A DNA stretch of 64,000 bases, from contig NZ_CXWE01000001.1 in the NCBI RefSeq assembly GCF_001404515.1, positions 434,001-498,000 of the forward strand, in the 5' to 3' direction. A program made the translations under genes and the position numbers. Shown in pieces: positions 54,014 through 63,451 of the stretch. This DNA comes from Roseibium album. GTDB lineage: Bacteria; Pseudomonadota; Alphaproteobacteria; Rhizobiales; Stappiaceae. Each line of letters opens with the position of its first letter. Position 1 is the stretch's first letter. The notes below the pieces were generated by a model, which did not search any database, was not told the DNA's origin, and worked only from the letters and a program-made list of their open reading frames with translations.

Positions 54014-54475
54014 TCAGGCTTCTTCTGCTTCCTTGTGCTTCAGCATTCCCGAGACAATTTCCACGGTGCGCGACAATTCCTCGATTGCCTGTTCGATGTC
54101 TTTTCGCTGGTCTTCCAGAACCGCAATCTGCTCATTGAACTTGGACAGGGCGACACGCAGTTGGGTCACCTGACCATCCCGCAGGTCATAAAGGTCGAGC
54201 ATGTCGCGGATTTCCGTCAGAGAGAACCCGACTCGTTTGCCCATCAGGACAAGTTTCAGCCGCGCTCGGTCCCTTCTGTTGTAGATCCGGTTCATGCCGT
54301 CACGTTTCGGGTTCAATAGGCCCTTGTCTTCATAGAACCTCAAGGTCCGCAAAGTGCAGCTGAATTCCTTGGCAAGGTCCCCGATTGTGAACTGGGTTTT
54401 CTTGGTGCTGTCATCGGACGCGGAGACCACGTCGACAAGATCGTCTTCGTTGAGGATGGAAAGCGCTTCGCTCAT
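54014..54475 (-). CDS. MerR family transcriptional regulator (LiuR-like)
   Basis: A 153-residue MerR protein from the ATG at 54475. The winged helix-turn-helix is FTIGDLAKEFSCTLRTLRFYEDKGLLNPKRDGMNRIYNRRDRARLKLVL (~residues 30-80), followed by a long dimerisation coiled coil (~105-145). The cysteines of metal-sensing MerR proteins are absent from the C-terminus, which fits the acyl-CoA-responsive LiuR type. It is upstream of and in line with the beta-oxidation operon. Matching TTACG..CGTAA palindromes lie before both genes, so it likely controls the operon and itself. Confidence 0.87.
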   Translation of the reverse strand: MSEALSILNEDDLVDVVSASDDSTKKTQFTIGDLAKEFSCTLRTLRFYEDKGLLNPKRDGMNRIYNRRDRARLKLVLMGKRVGFSLTEIRDMLDLYDLRDGQVTQLRVALSKFNEQIAVLEDQRKDIEQAIEELSRTVEIVSGMLKHKEAEEA

Positions 54476-54628
54476 GGCTATTGATACTCTATTTCCCGCC
54501 GTTAACCGGCTCATTGTTGGGTTTTTTGGTTCTCGCGGACCGGTGTTGAAGGTTTCGTGACTTGCCTCTGCACGCCGCTGTGCATACCGCAAGACAATCG
54601 CCAGCCGGTTTCCTGATAATTGTTTAGC

Positions 54629-54642
54629 TTACGTTTGCGTAA
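54629..54642. promoter_or_regulatory. MerR/LiuR-type operator upstream of merR
   Basis: TTACG-TTTG-CGTAA is a perfect 5-bp inverted repeat with a 4-nt spacer, almost identical to the operator of the beta-oxidation operon. It is about 155 nt upstream of the merR start and 255 nt before the PodJ-like gene. The rest of the 420-bp gap shows no gene. Confidence 0.65.
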
Positions 54643-54896
54643 AGGTCCAGTGCGGTCGAAACGAAGTAAAAAAAGCGTTAACGAATGCGTCTGCAATTTG
54701 TATCTGCAAGAAGATATGAACAGGCCATTTTACTCGAAAAAGGTTGATTTTCGCATTTAGCAACACCGGTTAACGACCTGTTTACCCTAAGTCGACAAAG
54801 TCTATCAAAACGCTGCAACTGGTCCGTTCTTTGGCGGAAGATAGGGGCAGCCCGCTAAATCAGCGGTCTGAATGACCGTCAGTCCAGGGTCTAGAT

Positions 54897-57800
54897 ATGC
54901 CGGCATGGAAGAAACACGAGGCAGGACGCCGCGGCCGTGATGCGTATGAAAGCGACGGTTTCTATGAAACGACCGGAAGGGAACCGGCGCGCGAACGCAT
55001 CGAACGGTTGACGCGTACTGCGACGTCCCTGGGAAACGGCTACGATACGCGCGCCAGGGAGGGTCGTGATGATGACCTCAATGCTGTCGCGGACGAACTG
55101 GACAGGATGTTGTCGGAGCGCGGAAGTGTCGGAGCTGGCCGGACAGCATCCGTCCGGCCGCAGCGCAGTGCATCGCCGCCGAGAACGCCTTCACGCAGTC
55201 CTGGCATGGATGACGTTCTTGGAGCGCTGGACCGGCTTGACGAACAGGTACAGGGATTGGCGAACGCGTCCGATACGCACGAAGTCGGATTGTCTGCGCC
55301 CTCCCGCCCATACCCACAGCCGGGGCGTTACGCAATGGATACACTGCACGAAAACGACCAGAGCATTGGGTCACAAGTGTCCTACGGAAGTGAGCGCGCG
55401 GGAGGCTATGAGGAACAATACGGTCTTGACCCGCATGCGGCCCGCGACCGGGGCCAATATGGGCATAACGATGCATCGCTCCATATCTACAAGGACCTGG
55501 GACGGCGGATAGACGCATTGAGAGCCCCGCATGAAAAAGCTCTCAATCAGGTTCGCGAAGAGCTGGGGTCGCTGCGCGCTGCTCTCGGGGGCATTACCAA
55601 AGGCACCAGCGAAACCGTGGGGCGCCAGAATTCCGAGCTGCGCCGGCTCGCCGACATGGTTGATCGGCTGCGTGTCGACAAACGCGGCGAACAGTTTACC
55701 AACGAAATCCGCAAGGAAGTCGCCGACCTGAAGACCATGGTCGGCCGCACGAATGTGGAAGGTGCGCTGCAGACGCTTGAGCACGGCTATTCTCATATCC
55801 TTCAGCGACTGGATGAGCTTTCCCGGGCGTCCCTGGATCCGCGTGTTCTCAACAGCGTGACCGCAAGATTGAACGAGATCGAGGAAGCCTTTGCAGCTCT
55901 TCCTCGTTCCGAGCACATGGTGGTTCTTGAAGATCGGGTCGTCACCATTGCCGAGCGCATGGAAGAACTCCTGCAGCGCAAGGAACAGGTGGAAATTGAA
56001 CCGCTTCGGGCCGAATTGCGCGAAGTTCGGGGCTATGTCGAGCAGATTGATGTCAAGGGTCTCGTCGAGGGTATCGACGATCGCATGAAGTTCGTTTCCG
56101 GTCGACTGGATGACATTGAGGTTCTTGCGCGTGAGCAGCGCGGCATGGATGTGCGATTGTCGGCGATGGAAGAGCGCATCCCGGAACCGGAGACAATTGC
56201 ACGCCTGCAGGGACGTCTGGAAGATATTGCCGGCATGATGGCGGATGATCGGGCAAGTTCCGGTGATCAAGAGCACATGTCACAGGTGGACCAGCGGCTG
56301 GACGAGATCGTTGACCGGCTGGAGAGAATGGAGCAGGCAGGTCCGTTGCCTGCGACCGACAGCACGGCCTTTGAGGCACTTGAGAAGCGCCTCGAGAGCA
56401 TTTCGGGCAAGATTGACTCCATCGAACAGAAATCATCCAAGCCTGTTTCGATGTTGGAAACTGCTGCGATGAAGGCCGCGCCAGGGGCTGACGCAAAGTT
56501 TCTCTCTCAACTGCAGGAAAGACTTAATCACCTGTCCGAGCGGCTCGACGAGCCGAAGGACACGGTAACGTCCTCTGATCTTAACAAGTTGCGTGAGGAA
56601 ATAGGGTCGATGCGCGCGAGCGTCGCCGCGCCCTCATCAACCGAATCTCTGGAAGCGCGGATCTCCGATCTTGCACAGCTTGTCTCCAGGGGAGCGGAAT
56701 CCACGGACGACAACCGGTTCGAGCAATTGGGTGAAAAGGTTGCCGCGCTGGCGGAACAGATCGCAAGCAACCCCGCACCGGTATCGGGCCTGGAACAGGT
56801 CTCGCCGGCCCTTGAAAGGATAGAAAGCGGCCTGGCACAAACCAAGGTGGACGTCACGGAAATTGCCAGGAAGGCGGCGTTCGACGCGGTCGCGAACGCG
56901 CCAAATCAGTATGTCGCCCAGTATGACGATGCGATTTCCGCCCTGCAGGGGGACTTAAAGCGGCTCCTCGATGCTGCCGAAGGCAGTGAGGAGCGAACCC
57001 GCAACACTTTTGACAGCGTGAAATCGGTTCTCGGGTCGCTGACTGAACGCCTGGACAGTCTGGAACGGGCAGAAATCACCGCACCGGCCACGTCGGCAAT
57101 GCCCTATTCCGCAGTGGCTGCCGCACCTATTGCCGGTGAGGAGCCATCACTTCAGTTCACGCCTGTTACCCAGCGGGTACAGGAACCTGTGCAATATGTA
57201 GCGGCAACCGCGGAGACCAGGACAACTCACCCGGACGATAAGACCAGGGACCGCAAGGCCGATTTCATTGCGGCAGCACGAAGAGCTGCGCAGGCGGCAT
57301 CTGCGGAGGCCGCGAAACTCGATCAGGCGCGGGCGCCTCACGAAGACCAGGAAGCAGCTGACGAAGAGCGCGGCAAGGAGCGTGTCGGCTGGTTGCGCAA
57401 TGTCCTGAAACGCGGCAAGCCTTCACGCGATGAAACTGACGGGCACGAAGCTGCCGACGAACTGGAGCTTGGCAGCGAAGACCTCGCCGAAGACAACATG
57501 GAAGCGCAGGATGCACCGGTCCTGCCGGGTGATCGTCCGGCTCCTGAGGCTGCCCCGTCGTCAGGCGGAAGCCGCCGCAAAGCCATCATGCTGGCTGCCG
57601 TGGCTGTTGTACTGACGCTTGGAACTTTGACGGCCTACAGGTTTATGGCGAGTGCGCCCGAAGGTGAGAACCTTGCCTCGACAGAGCAGGAAACAGCGGC
57701 ACCGGCCGGGGTACTTTCGGAAAAAGTCGAATCTGTTGTGGAGACCGAGCCTTCGGCAAACGTCGCTGGCCTCGACAACGGCCAAGAGGCGGCAAATACG

Positions 57801-58988
57801 GTTGCAGAAGCCCCGGGACCGGCGGAAAGCGCAGTTGAGATTGCTGAACCTGTAGCACCGAAAGTGCAACCGGAACAGGTTGCGGAGGTCGTGGAGGCTG
57901 ATCCGATACCCCGGACCGACCCGATTGCGGCCACTTCGAATGTACAGTCGGCTTCTGTATCGAACACGGTCACTCCGGAGGCGGAAGTCGCATTCGCACC
58001 TCCGGCCAATGTCGACAACGGCTTCAAGGAAAAAGTCCTCGACGACACCACGGCATTTGCACCTTCAACCCCCTCTTCGTCGACCGAAAACGGCGCATCC
58101 GCTCTCATCGCCAATCTTCCGCCGGAAGGCGTCGGTCCCATGGCATTGCGCAGCGCCGCTGCGGGAGGAAATCCGGCGGCGGAATTCCTGGTTGGCGTCA
58201 AATACACCGAAGGCAAGGACGTCCCTGCCGATCTTTCCAAGGCAGCGGTCTGGTACCAGAAAGCGGCCAACAAGGGCTTGCCGCCTGCGCAGTATCGTCT
58301 TGCCAGCCTCTATGAAAAAGGCAGGGGTGTGGAAAAGGACGTTGCCAAGGCGAAAGCCTGGTATTCACTGGCAGCGCAGGCCGGCAACGCCAAGGCGATG
58401 CACAATCTTGCGGTCCTTTATGCTGAGGGAGGTGGGGAAGAGCCGGATTACGGCAAGGCCGCTACATGGTTTGAGGCGGCAGCCAACTACGGCGTCAAGG
58501 ACAGCCTGTTCAATCTCGGTATCCTCTACGCCGGCGGTATCGGTGTGGATAAGGACCTTGTGGCCAGCTACAAATGGTTTGCGATTGCAGCTGACAAAGG
58601 CGACCCGGAGGCGGCCAAGCGCCGCGACGACGTCGCCAACATGATGGATCAGCAGACACTGGCAAATGCCCGCCTCGCAGTGGAAAGTTTCGCATTGACG
58701 GAAGCCGATCCTGCTGCAAACAAGGTCACGCTCGAACCGTCCTGGGCCGAGGAGGCGTCGCTGCCTGCAGCAAACGTATCGTCAATCGCACCTGCCGCCG
58801 ACACGGACATGATCCGCGAGGCGCAAGACAAACTGAATTACCTGGGTTTCGATACGGGAACTCCGGACGGTCAGATGGGTCCACGCACCCGCAGCGCGAT
58901 CGAGGCGTTTCAACGCAGCATCGGCATGCCGGAGACAGGTTTGGTCGACAGTAAGCTGATCGAAGAGCTTAAGAGCCAGGCAATCTGA
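54897..58988 (+). CDS. PodJ-like polar localization protein with Sel1 repeats and peptidoglycan-binding domain
   Basis: A 1363-residue protein. The N-terminal ~870 residues are cytoplasmic, mostly long coiled coils (for example DRLDEQVQGLAN, LDELSRASLDPRVL and LERIESGLAQTK), with an Ala/Glu/Asp-rich acidic stretch before a single membrane helix at about residues 893-915 (KAIMLAAVAVVLTLGTLTAY). A Pro/Val/Glu-rich periplasmic linker follows, then about four Sel1 repeats (~1080-1250) and a C-terminal PG_binding_1 domain (~1303-1360, AQDKLNYLGFDTGTPDGQMGPRTRSAIEAFQ). This layout matches PodJ of Caulobacter and Agrobacterium, a pole-organising scaffold for division and polar growth. The gene is monocistronic. 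Confidence 0.85.
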   Translation: MPAWKKHEAGRRGRDAYESDGFYETTGREPARERIERLTRTATSLGNGYDTRAREGRDDDLNAVADELDRMLSERGSVGAGRTASVRPQRSASPPRTPSRSPGMDDVLGALDRLDEQVQGLANASDTHEVGLSAPSRPYPQPGRYAMDTLHENDQSIGSQVSYGSERAGGYEEQYGLDPHAARDRGQYGHNDASLHIYKDLGRRIDALRAPHEKALNQVREELGSLRAALGGITKGTSETVGRQNSELRRLADMVDRLRVDKRGEQFTNEIRKEVADLKTMVGRTNVEGALQTLEHGYSHILQRLDELSRASLDPRVLNSVTARLNEIEEAFAALPRSEHMVVLEDRVVTIAERMEELLQRKEQVEIEPLRAELREVRGYVEQIDVKGLVEGIDDRMKFVSGRLDDIEVLAREQRGMDVRLSAMEERIPEPETIARLQGRLEDIAGMMADDRASSGDQEHMSQVDQRLDEIVDRLERMEQAGPLPATDSTAFEALEKRLESISGKIDSIEQKSSKPVSMLETAAMKAAPGADAKFLSQLQERLNHLSERLDEPKDTVTSSDLNKLREEIGSMRASVAAPSSTESLEARISDLAQLVSRGAESTDDNRFEQLGEKVAALAEQIASNPAPVSGLEQVSPALERIESGLAQTKVDVTEIARKAAFDAVANAPNQYVAQYDDAISALQGDLKRLLDAAEGSEERTRNTFDSVKSVLGSLTERLDSLERAEITAPATSAMPYSAVAAAPIAGEEPSLQFTPVTQRVQEPVQYVAATAETRTTHPDDKTRDRKADFIAAARRAAQAASAEAAKLDQARAPHEDQEAADEERGKERVGWLRNVLKRGKPSRDETDGHEAADELELGSEDLAEDNMEAQDAPVLPGDRPAPEAAPSSGGSRRKAIMLAAVAVVLTLGTLTAYRFMASAPEGENLASTEQETAAPAGVLSEKVESVVETEPSANVAGLDNGQEAANTVAEAPGPAESAVEIAEPVAPKVQPEQVAEVVEADPIPRTDPIAATSNVQSASVSNTVTPEAEVAFAPPANVDNGFKEKVLDDTTAFAPSTPSSSTENGASALIANLPPEGVGPMALRSAAAGGNPAAEFLVGVKYTEGKDVPADLSKAAVWYQKAANKGLPPAQYRLASLYEKGRGVEKDVAKAKAWYSLAAQAGNAKAMHNLAVLYAEGGGEEPDYGKAATWFEAAANYGVKDSLFNLGILYAGGIGVDKDLVASYKWFAIAADKGDPEAAKRRDDVANMMDQQTLANARLAVESFALTEADPAANKVTLEPSWAEEASLPAANVSSIAPAADTDMIREAQDKLNYLGFDTGTPDGQMGPRTRSAIEAFQRSIGMPETGLVDSKLIEELKSQAI

Positions 58989-59113
58989 CCAAAAGTCGTT
59001 TTTGCAAAGAGAAGTGACGTGCTTGCTGGTTGACACTTTGGCAGGCACGGGTTTTTAACCAGTCCAGTTTAACTTTGTCGCAGTCCTATCTGCAGTCTGT
59101 CCGGCGTAACCCA

Positions 59114-60043
59114 GTGCAACTATACCTGCCCATAGCCGAAATTCCGGTGAATATCTTCGTGATCTTCGCCATGGGTGGTGCTGTGGGTTTCCTTTCCGGG
59201 TTGTTCGGTATCGGCGGCGGGTTTCTGCTGACACCACTTCTGATTTTTTCCGGTATTCCGCCCGCGGTCTCGGTTGCCACCGTCACGACGCAGGTTGTGG
59301 CCTCGTCGGCATCGGCGGTCATGACCTACTGGCGACGCAAGGCCATCGATCTGAAGCTCGCCACCATCCTTCTGGCAGGGGGGGTCTTCGGGTCGCTTAT
59401 TGGCGTGATCCTGTTTGACGTGTTGCAGTCCGTCGGACAGCTCGATCTGGTCATCTCGCTCTCCTACGTCACGTTTTTGAGCGCGATCGGCGGCCTGATG
59501 CTGTTTGAGTCCATACGGGCGATACGGCGCAGAAAGTCGGGTGTTGCACCATCTGCGCGAAAGCCGGGCCAGCACAACTGGATCCACGGTTTGCCGTTGA
59601 AGGTGCGTTTCCGCCGGTCAAAGCTCTATGTCAGCGTTATTCCTGTGGTTGGTCTTGGCGCCATAATCGGTTTCCTAGGTACGATCCTGGGTATCGGTGG
59701 TGGCTTCATGATGGTTCCAGCGCTGATCTACCTTCTGCGGGTGCCGACAAATATCGTGATCGGTACCTCGCTGTTCCAGATCCTCTTCACCATGGCTGCG
59801 GCGACCATTTTTCACTCGATGGGGACAAAGACCGTCGACATTGTTCTCGCGATGACACTGATGATCGGCGGTGTCATCGGCGCGCAATTCGGTGCAAGAA
59901 TGGGTCAGAACCTGCGCGGCGACCAGTTGCGTCTTCTTCTGGCATTGCTGGTTATGGGTGTCGGATTGCGCTTCGCGGTAGACCTCCTGCTGGTGCCCGA
60001 GGACTTCTACTCGATCGCAATTCGCAAGGGGGCGGGCGCATGA
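59114..60043 (+). CDS. TauE/SafE family sulfite exporter-like permease
   Basis: A 309-residue membrane protein with about eight helices. The start is placed at the GTG at 59114, which begins the conserved VQLYLPIAEIPVNIF; an in-frame upstream codon at 59030 adds an unrelated 28 residues. Two copies of the family's glycine motif are present (GFLSGLFGIGGGFLLTPLL and GFLGTILGIGGGFMMVPAL), the internal duplication of TauE. Members export sulfite, sulfoacetate or other organosulfur anions. It overlaps the TIGR02186 gene by 4 nt, a pairing seen in related genomes. Confidence 0.88.
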   Translation: MQLYLPIAEIPVNIFVIFAMGGAVGFLSGLFGIGGGFLLTPLLIFSGIPPAVSVATVTTQVVASSASAVMTYWRRKAIDLKLATILLAGGVFGSLIGVILFDVLQSVGQLDLVISLSYVTFLSAIGGLMLFESIRAIRRRKSGVAPSARKPGQHNWIHGLPLKVRFRRSKLYVSVIPVVGLGAIIGFLGTILGIGGGFMMVPALIYLLRVPTNIVIGTSLFQILFTMAAATIFHSMGTKTVDIVLAMTLMIGGVIGAQFGARMGQNLRGDQLRLLLALLVMGVGLRFAVDLLLVPEDFYSIAIRKGAGA

Positions 60044-60825
60044 TCCGGTTTGCTCTCAGTTTTGCCTTTGCCGTCTTCGGAGCGTCACTCTCGCTCGCGC
60101 AGGAAGAGGCCTCTTCCAAGGATCTGGTCACGGCGCTTTCCTCCGACACGGTCTCGATCCAGTCGAACTTCACCGGCACCGAAATTGTCATTTTCGGTCA
60201 GGCCAGCGACATAGAAAGAGCACCGCACGCCGCCGGCGATTTTGAGCTCGCGATTGTCGTCGAGGGACCGCCGCAGGACATCACGACGCGGCGCAAGGGT
60301 CGCTTTCTGGGTGTCTGGGTCAACCGCGAGGCGGAACGGTTTCAGAATGTACCGTCTTTTTATGCGGTTGCGAGCACGGCAGATATCGGCGACATCGCTC
60401 ACCGGAACGTGCTGGACGAATACCGCATAGGGCTCAATCACCTAAATCTGGCAGTCTCCGGGGTTTCCAACGTTCCGCTGTCGGACCGCGATGATTTTCG
60501 CAAGGCCTTTGTACGGCTTCGCGAGGAATCGGATCTTTATTCGGAGCGGGAAACCTCGATCGAGTTTCTGACGGATACGATGTTCCGCACCAATATTCCC
60601 CTCCCGGCAAACATCCCTGTCGGCGACTACAAGATCAAGAGCTTCCTGTTCAACCGGGGGGATCTGGTTTCACAGACCGAGCAGACACTGGCAGTCGCAA
60701 AGATCGGTTTCGAACAGGTAACGTTTGAACTCGCCCAGAACTATCCGCTGGTCTACGGTGTTCTCGCGGTGATCCTGGCGATATTCACTGGCTGGCTTGC
60801 AGGCGTCATCTTCAAGAAAGACTGA
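60040..60825 (+). CDS. TIGR02186 family secreted membrane-anchored protein
   Basis: A 261-residue protein with an N-terminal signal peptide (cleavage near SLAQEEA, residue 22) and a C-terminal membrane helix (~235-257). The middle holds the TIGR02186 pattern: VSIQSNFTGTEIVIFGQ, IVVEGPPQDITTRRKGRFLGVWVNRE, and FRTNIPLPANIPVGDYKIKSFLFNRGDLVSQTEQTLAVAKIGFEQ. It is therefore a periplasmic domain tethered to the inner membrane. The family occurs next to TauE/SafE permeases and is assumed to assist them; the function is unproven. Translation is coupled to the permease through ATGA. Confidence 0.88.
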   Translation: MIRFALSFAFAVFGASLSLAQEEASSKDLVTALSSDTVSIQSNFTGTEIVIFGQASDIERAPHAAGDFELAIVVEGPPQDITTRRKGRFLGVWVNREAERFQNVPSFYAVASTADIGDIAHRNVLDEYRIGLNHLNLAVSGVSNVPLSDRDDFRKAFVRLREESDLYSERETSIEFLTDTMFRTNIPLPANIPVGDYKIKSFLFNRGDLVSQTEQTLAVAKIGFEQVTFELAQNYPLVYGVLAVILAIFTGWLAGVIFKKD

Positions 60826-60971
60826 TGAATTTCCGGGTGTTCCGGTAATAGCGAGGACTGTTTGGGCTCTGACGGGTGCCTGAGGTCGTGCCTCATATTC
60901 CTCTGGCACTCCCGTGTCCTACCGCTATTCTTCCGCGAAGGAAATTACCGGGAATCACAAGGTGGGGCACC

Positions 60972-62072
60972 ATGACCGATCAGTCTTCATCCGAACCAAC
61001 TGCCGAAGGAACCGCCAAACGGGAAACGACGCTAGACGCCAGGGTGATCGATGTTGCCATTCGTCTCGGTGTATTGGGATTGTTTGCCTATTTCTCACTG
61101 CAGCTGATCGCGCCGTTTTTTCTGTTCCTGCTCTGGGCCGTCGTGCTTACGGTCGCGCTCTATCCGGCCTATGGCTGGCTTGCGGCCAGGCTTGGCGGCC
61201 GAAAGGTATTGTCCGCACTACTGATCACGCTGGTGTGCCTGGCCATTGTGATCGGCCCCGTTGCAGTACTGGTGGTAAGCCTCGTTGAGACGCTGCAGTT
61301 CTGGTTACACGGGATAACAGGCGACGGCCTGAAACTGCCACCATTACCCCAAAAGCTGGCAGAGCTTCCGATCGTCGGCGACCGGGTGTCCGAATTGTGG
61401 GACCTTGCCAGTCGAAGTCTTGAACTGTTCTTCGAGAAGATCGGTCCGATGGTCGTGCCGGCAGGTGGTCGTATCCTGTCCATGCTCGCCTCGCTGAGCG
61501 GCAGCGTCCTGTTCTTCATCATTTCGATCATCCTTGCAGGCTGCCTGTTTGTTCCCGGACCCGGTCTCGCGCAAGGAGCCAAACGCTTTGCCGATCGTAT
61601 TATCGCTCCGCGCGGTGCTGAGTTTGTTGATCTTGCAGGCGCCACGATCCGCAACGTTTCGCGGGGAGTGATCGGCGTTGCGGTCATCCAGGGACTTCTG
61701 ACGGGTGTCTTGCTGATCGTGTTCAGCGTTCCTCTTGCCGGCGTTCTGACATTCGCCGCACTGATCCTGTGCATCATTCAGATTGGGCCGGCACTGGTGA
61801 TCATTCCGACCATAATCTGGGCTTGGAGTTCCTGGGACCTGGTCCCCGCGCTTGCCTTCACGGTCCTCATGGTACCCGTCATGCTCGTGGACAACGTGTT
61901 GCGGCCGATCCTGATGTCGCGTGGCCTGGATGTTCCCATGCTGATCATTCTGATCGGTGTGCTCGGCGGCACCATCGCTCACGGTCTTCTCGGTCTTTTC
62001 CTGGGTCCGGTTGTCCTCGCGGTGTTTTATGAGCTGGTCATCGCCTGGGTGAAAGCTGGAGAGGACGGCTGA
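60972..62072 (+). CDS. AI-2E family transporter (TqsA/PerM-like)
   Basis: A 366-residue inner-membrane protein from the ATG at 60972, preceded by GGTGGGG. It has about eight hydrophobic segments, an amphipathic middle section (~105-150), and the family's C-terminal blocks GPALVIIPTIIWAW and GGTIAHGLLGLFLGPVVLAVFYEL. The family ranges from AI-2 exporters to Na+/H+ antiporter-like and unknown PerM permeases, so no substrate is assigned. The N-terminal ~25 residues are polar and probably cytoplasmic. Confidence 0.9.
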   Translation: MTDQSSSEPTAEGTAKRETTLDARVIDVAIRLGVLGLFAYFSLQLIAPFFLFLLWAVVLTVALYPAYGWLAARLGGRKVLSALLITLVCLAIVIGPVAVLVVSLVETLQFWLHGITGDGLKLPPLPQKLAELPIVGDRVSELWDLASRSLELFFEKIGPMVVPAGGRILSMLASLSGSVLFFIISIILAGCLFVPGPGLAQGAKRFADRIIAPRGAEFVDLAGATIRNVSRGVIGVAVIQGLLTGVLLIVFSVPLAGVLTFAALILCIIQIGPALVIIPTIIWAWSSWDLVPALAFTVLMVPVMLVDNVLRPILMSRGLDVPMLIILIGVLGGTIAHGLLGLFLGPVVLAVFYELVIAWVKAGEDG

Positions 62073-62250
62073 AAGAGGCGAAAAGATCGCGCAACAGGTT
62101 TTGTTTCCAGACGCCAATGTTCCCTGACCCGGAGCAGAAGTCGCGCGCGTGATCGGGCCAAGCCGTATGCGTCAAGGGGTGAACTTGCACGCCGAACTGC
62201 GCTGTTCGGGGGCCGGTTGCAAATGAAGATCAAATCACCACCTGTTCACG

Positions 62251-62670
62251 ATGCAGGAATTCCGTGCGAGGAAACAGCATCAGACGAGGCAATGGAAACG
62301 CTTGAGTGCGAACAAAAAACTTGACCGGCTCATGTGGATGGAACGAGCGAAAAACGCGCTGATATTCCTGGTAATCGGAGTGCCGGTCGCCGTCGTGATC
62401 AGTCTCCTCATGGTCTCGATGAGCGGCGTAAACAACTTTACCGAAGAGCAGGTTACCGGCGTATTGCATCACTACAATCTTGCCCCACGAGACGATGGCT
62501 CGGTTCAGAAGATTTTGCACGTGCAATTGGAAGACGGAACTATTGTTACGGCGCGTACATCAAACAATGGAACAGTTGGCGTCGGCGAACCAGTGGAACT
62601 CGTCAAGCGAACCAGGACGAGAGGGGCCACCAGCTACCACTTGCCAATTCCGAGTTCGTCAACCGACTAA
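62251..62670 (+). CDS. Small single-pass membrane protein of unknown function
   Basis: A 139-residue predicted protein. A basic N-terminus (~1-35) is followed by one membrane helix (NALIFLVIGVPVAVVISLLMVSM, ~35-58) and a ~80-residue C-terminal domain with beta-strand character (VTGVLHHYNLAPRDDGSVQKILHVQLEDGTIVTARTSNNGTVGVGEPVELVKRTRTRGATSYHL). The last part resembles a small OB-like or SH3-like barrel, as in other short secreted Hyphomicrobiales proteins. There is no good ribosome binding site before 62251, and the ATG at 62332 could also be used. Confidence 0.55.
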   Translation: MQEFRARKQHQTRQWKRLSANKKLDRLMWMERAKNALIFLVIGVPVAVVISLLMVSMSGVNNFTEEQVTGVLHHYNLAPRDDGSVQKILHVQLEDGTIVTARTSNNGTVGVGEPVELVKRTRTRGATSYHLPIPSSSTD

Positions 62671-62713
62671 TGCCAGCTGGTTACCGCTCTGTCTCGAGAA
62701 TAAAATACATCGA

Positions 62714-63451
62714 TCAATCCCCCACCAACCGGCTTGCCGTGAACGGAAAGAGACGGTCATTCCCTAGCAGAAAGACCGAGAATTGCCGGCGATTGAAGAG
62801 TGTCGCGTAGGCGCGGTCGGTCACATTGAGCCCGCCGGTCAGGGCGCCGAACGCGGGCAAGACGAGACGGGTACCGTCGGTGATGAAACAGGAGCGCCGG
62901 ATCGACCGGCCGAAGCGCCTGACGCGGGCGACGGGATGCAGGTGGCCGCAAATCTCGCCGGCCGCGCGCTCGACACCGATCTCCTCAACCGGTTCGTGGC
63001 GGAATTTCAACGGGCCGACGGTAATTTCGTCAACCGTTTCGCCGCAAAGCCGCACAGGGGCGACCGGATCGTGGTTGCCGGTCACCCAGATCCATTCCCG
63101 GCCCAACTGCAGGGTGGTCAGCATGGCGCGATAGGGTGCCGGCAGCCTGTCGGATCCGTCAGCATCATGGAAACTGTCGCCGAGACAGATGACACAGGCC
63201 GGATCGAAGGCGTCCATCACGCCAGCGAGCTTTTCCAGAGTCGCTCCCGTATCATAGGGCGGGAGCATGACTCCCCTTCTGGCATAGCTGGAGCCTTTTT
63301 CCAGGTGAAGATCGGCAACGACCAGCAGGGACTCGTCAGGCCACCAGAGAATGCCGCTGTCGTGCAGACCCACCAGCTGGCCGTTGATCTGAATGTCATG
63401 GCACACCGGCGCAGTCTGATAATTGCGCACATGTGATGTCAGAACATTCAT
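62714..63451 (-). CDS. pdeM: Ligase-associated DNA damage response endonuclease PdeM
   Basis: A 245-residue calcineurin-like metallophosphoesterase. The metal-binding motifs appear in order: VADLHLEKG, LGDSFHD, TGNHDP, and GHLHP. PdeM family members act with a DNA ligase and a large DEAD/DEAH helicase (Lhr type) in a bacterial DNA repair module. Its ATG overlaps the stop of the helicase gene by 4 nt, supporting co-expression. The associated ligase gene would lie beyond the window or elsewhere. Confidence 0.9.
   Translation of the reverse strand: MNVLTSHVRNYQTAPVCHDIQINGQLVGLHDSGILWWPDESLLVVADLHLEKGSSYARRGVMLPPYDTGATLEKLAGVMDAFDPACVICLGDSFHDADGSDRLPAPYRAMLTTLQLGREWIWVTGNHDPVAPVRLCGETVDEITVGPLKFRHEPVEEIGVERAAGEICGHLHPVARVRRFGRSIRRSCFITDGTRLVLPAFGALTGGLNVTDRAYATLFNRRQFSVFLLGNDRLFPFTASRLVGD

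Noticed and set aside
55371-56276. Minus-strand frame of 301 codons opposite the PodJ-like gene
   Set aside because: Antisense to the coiled-coil region of the 1363-residue protein, which has clear downstream domains in the plus frame.
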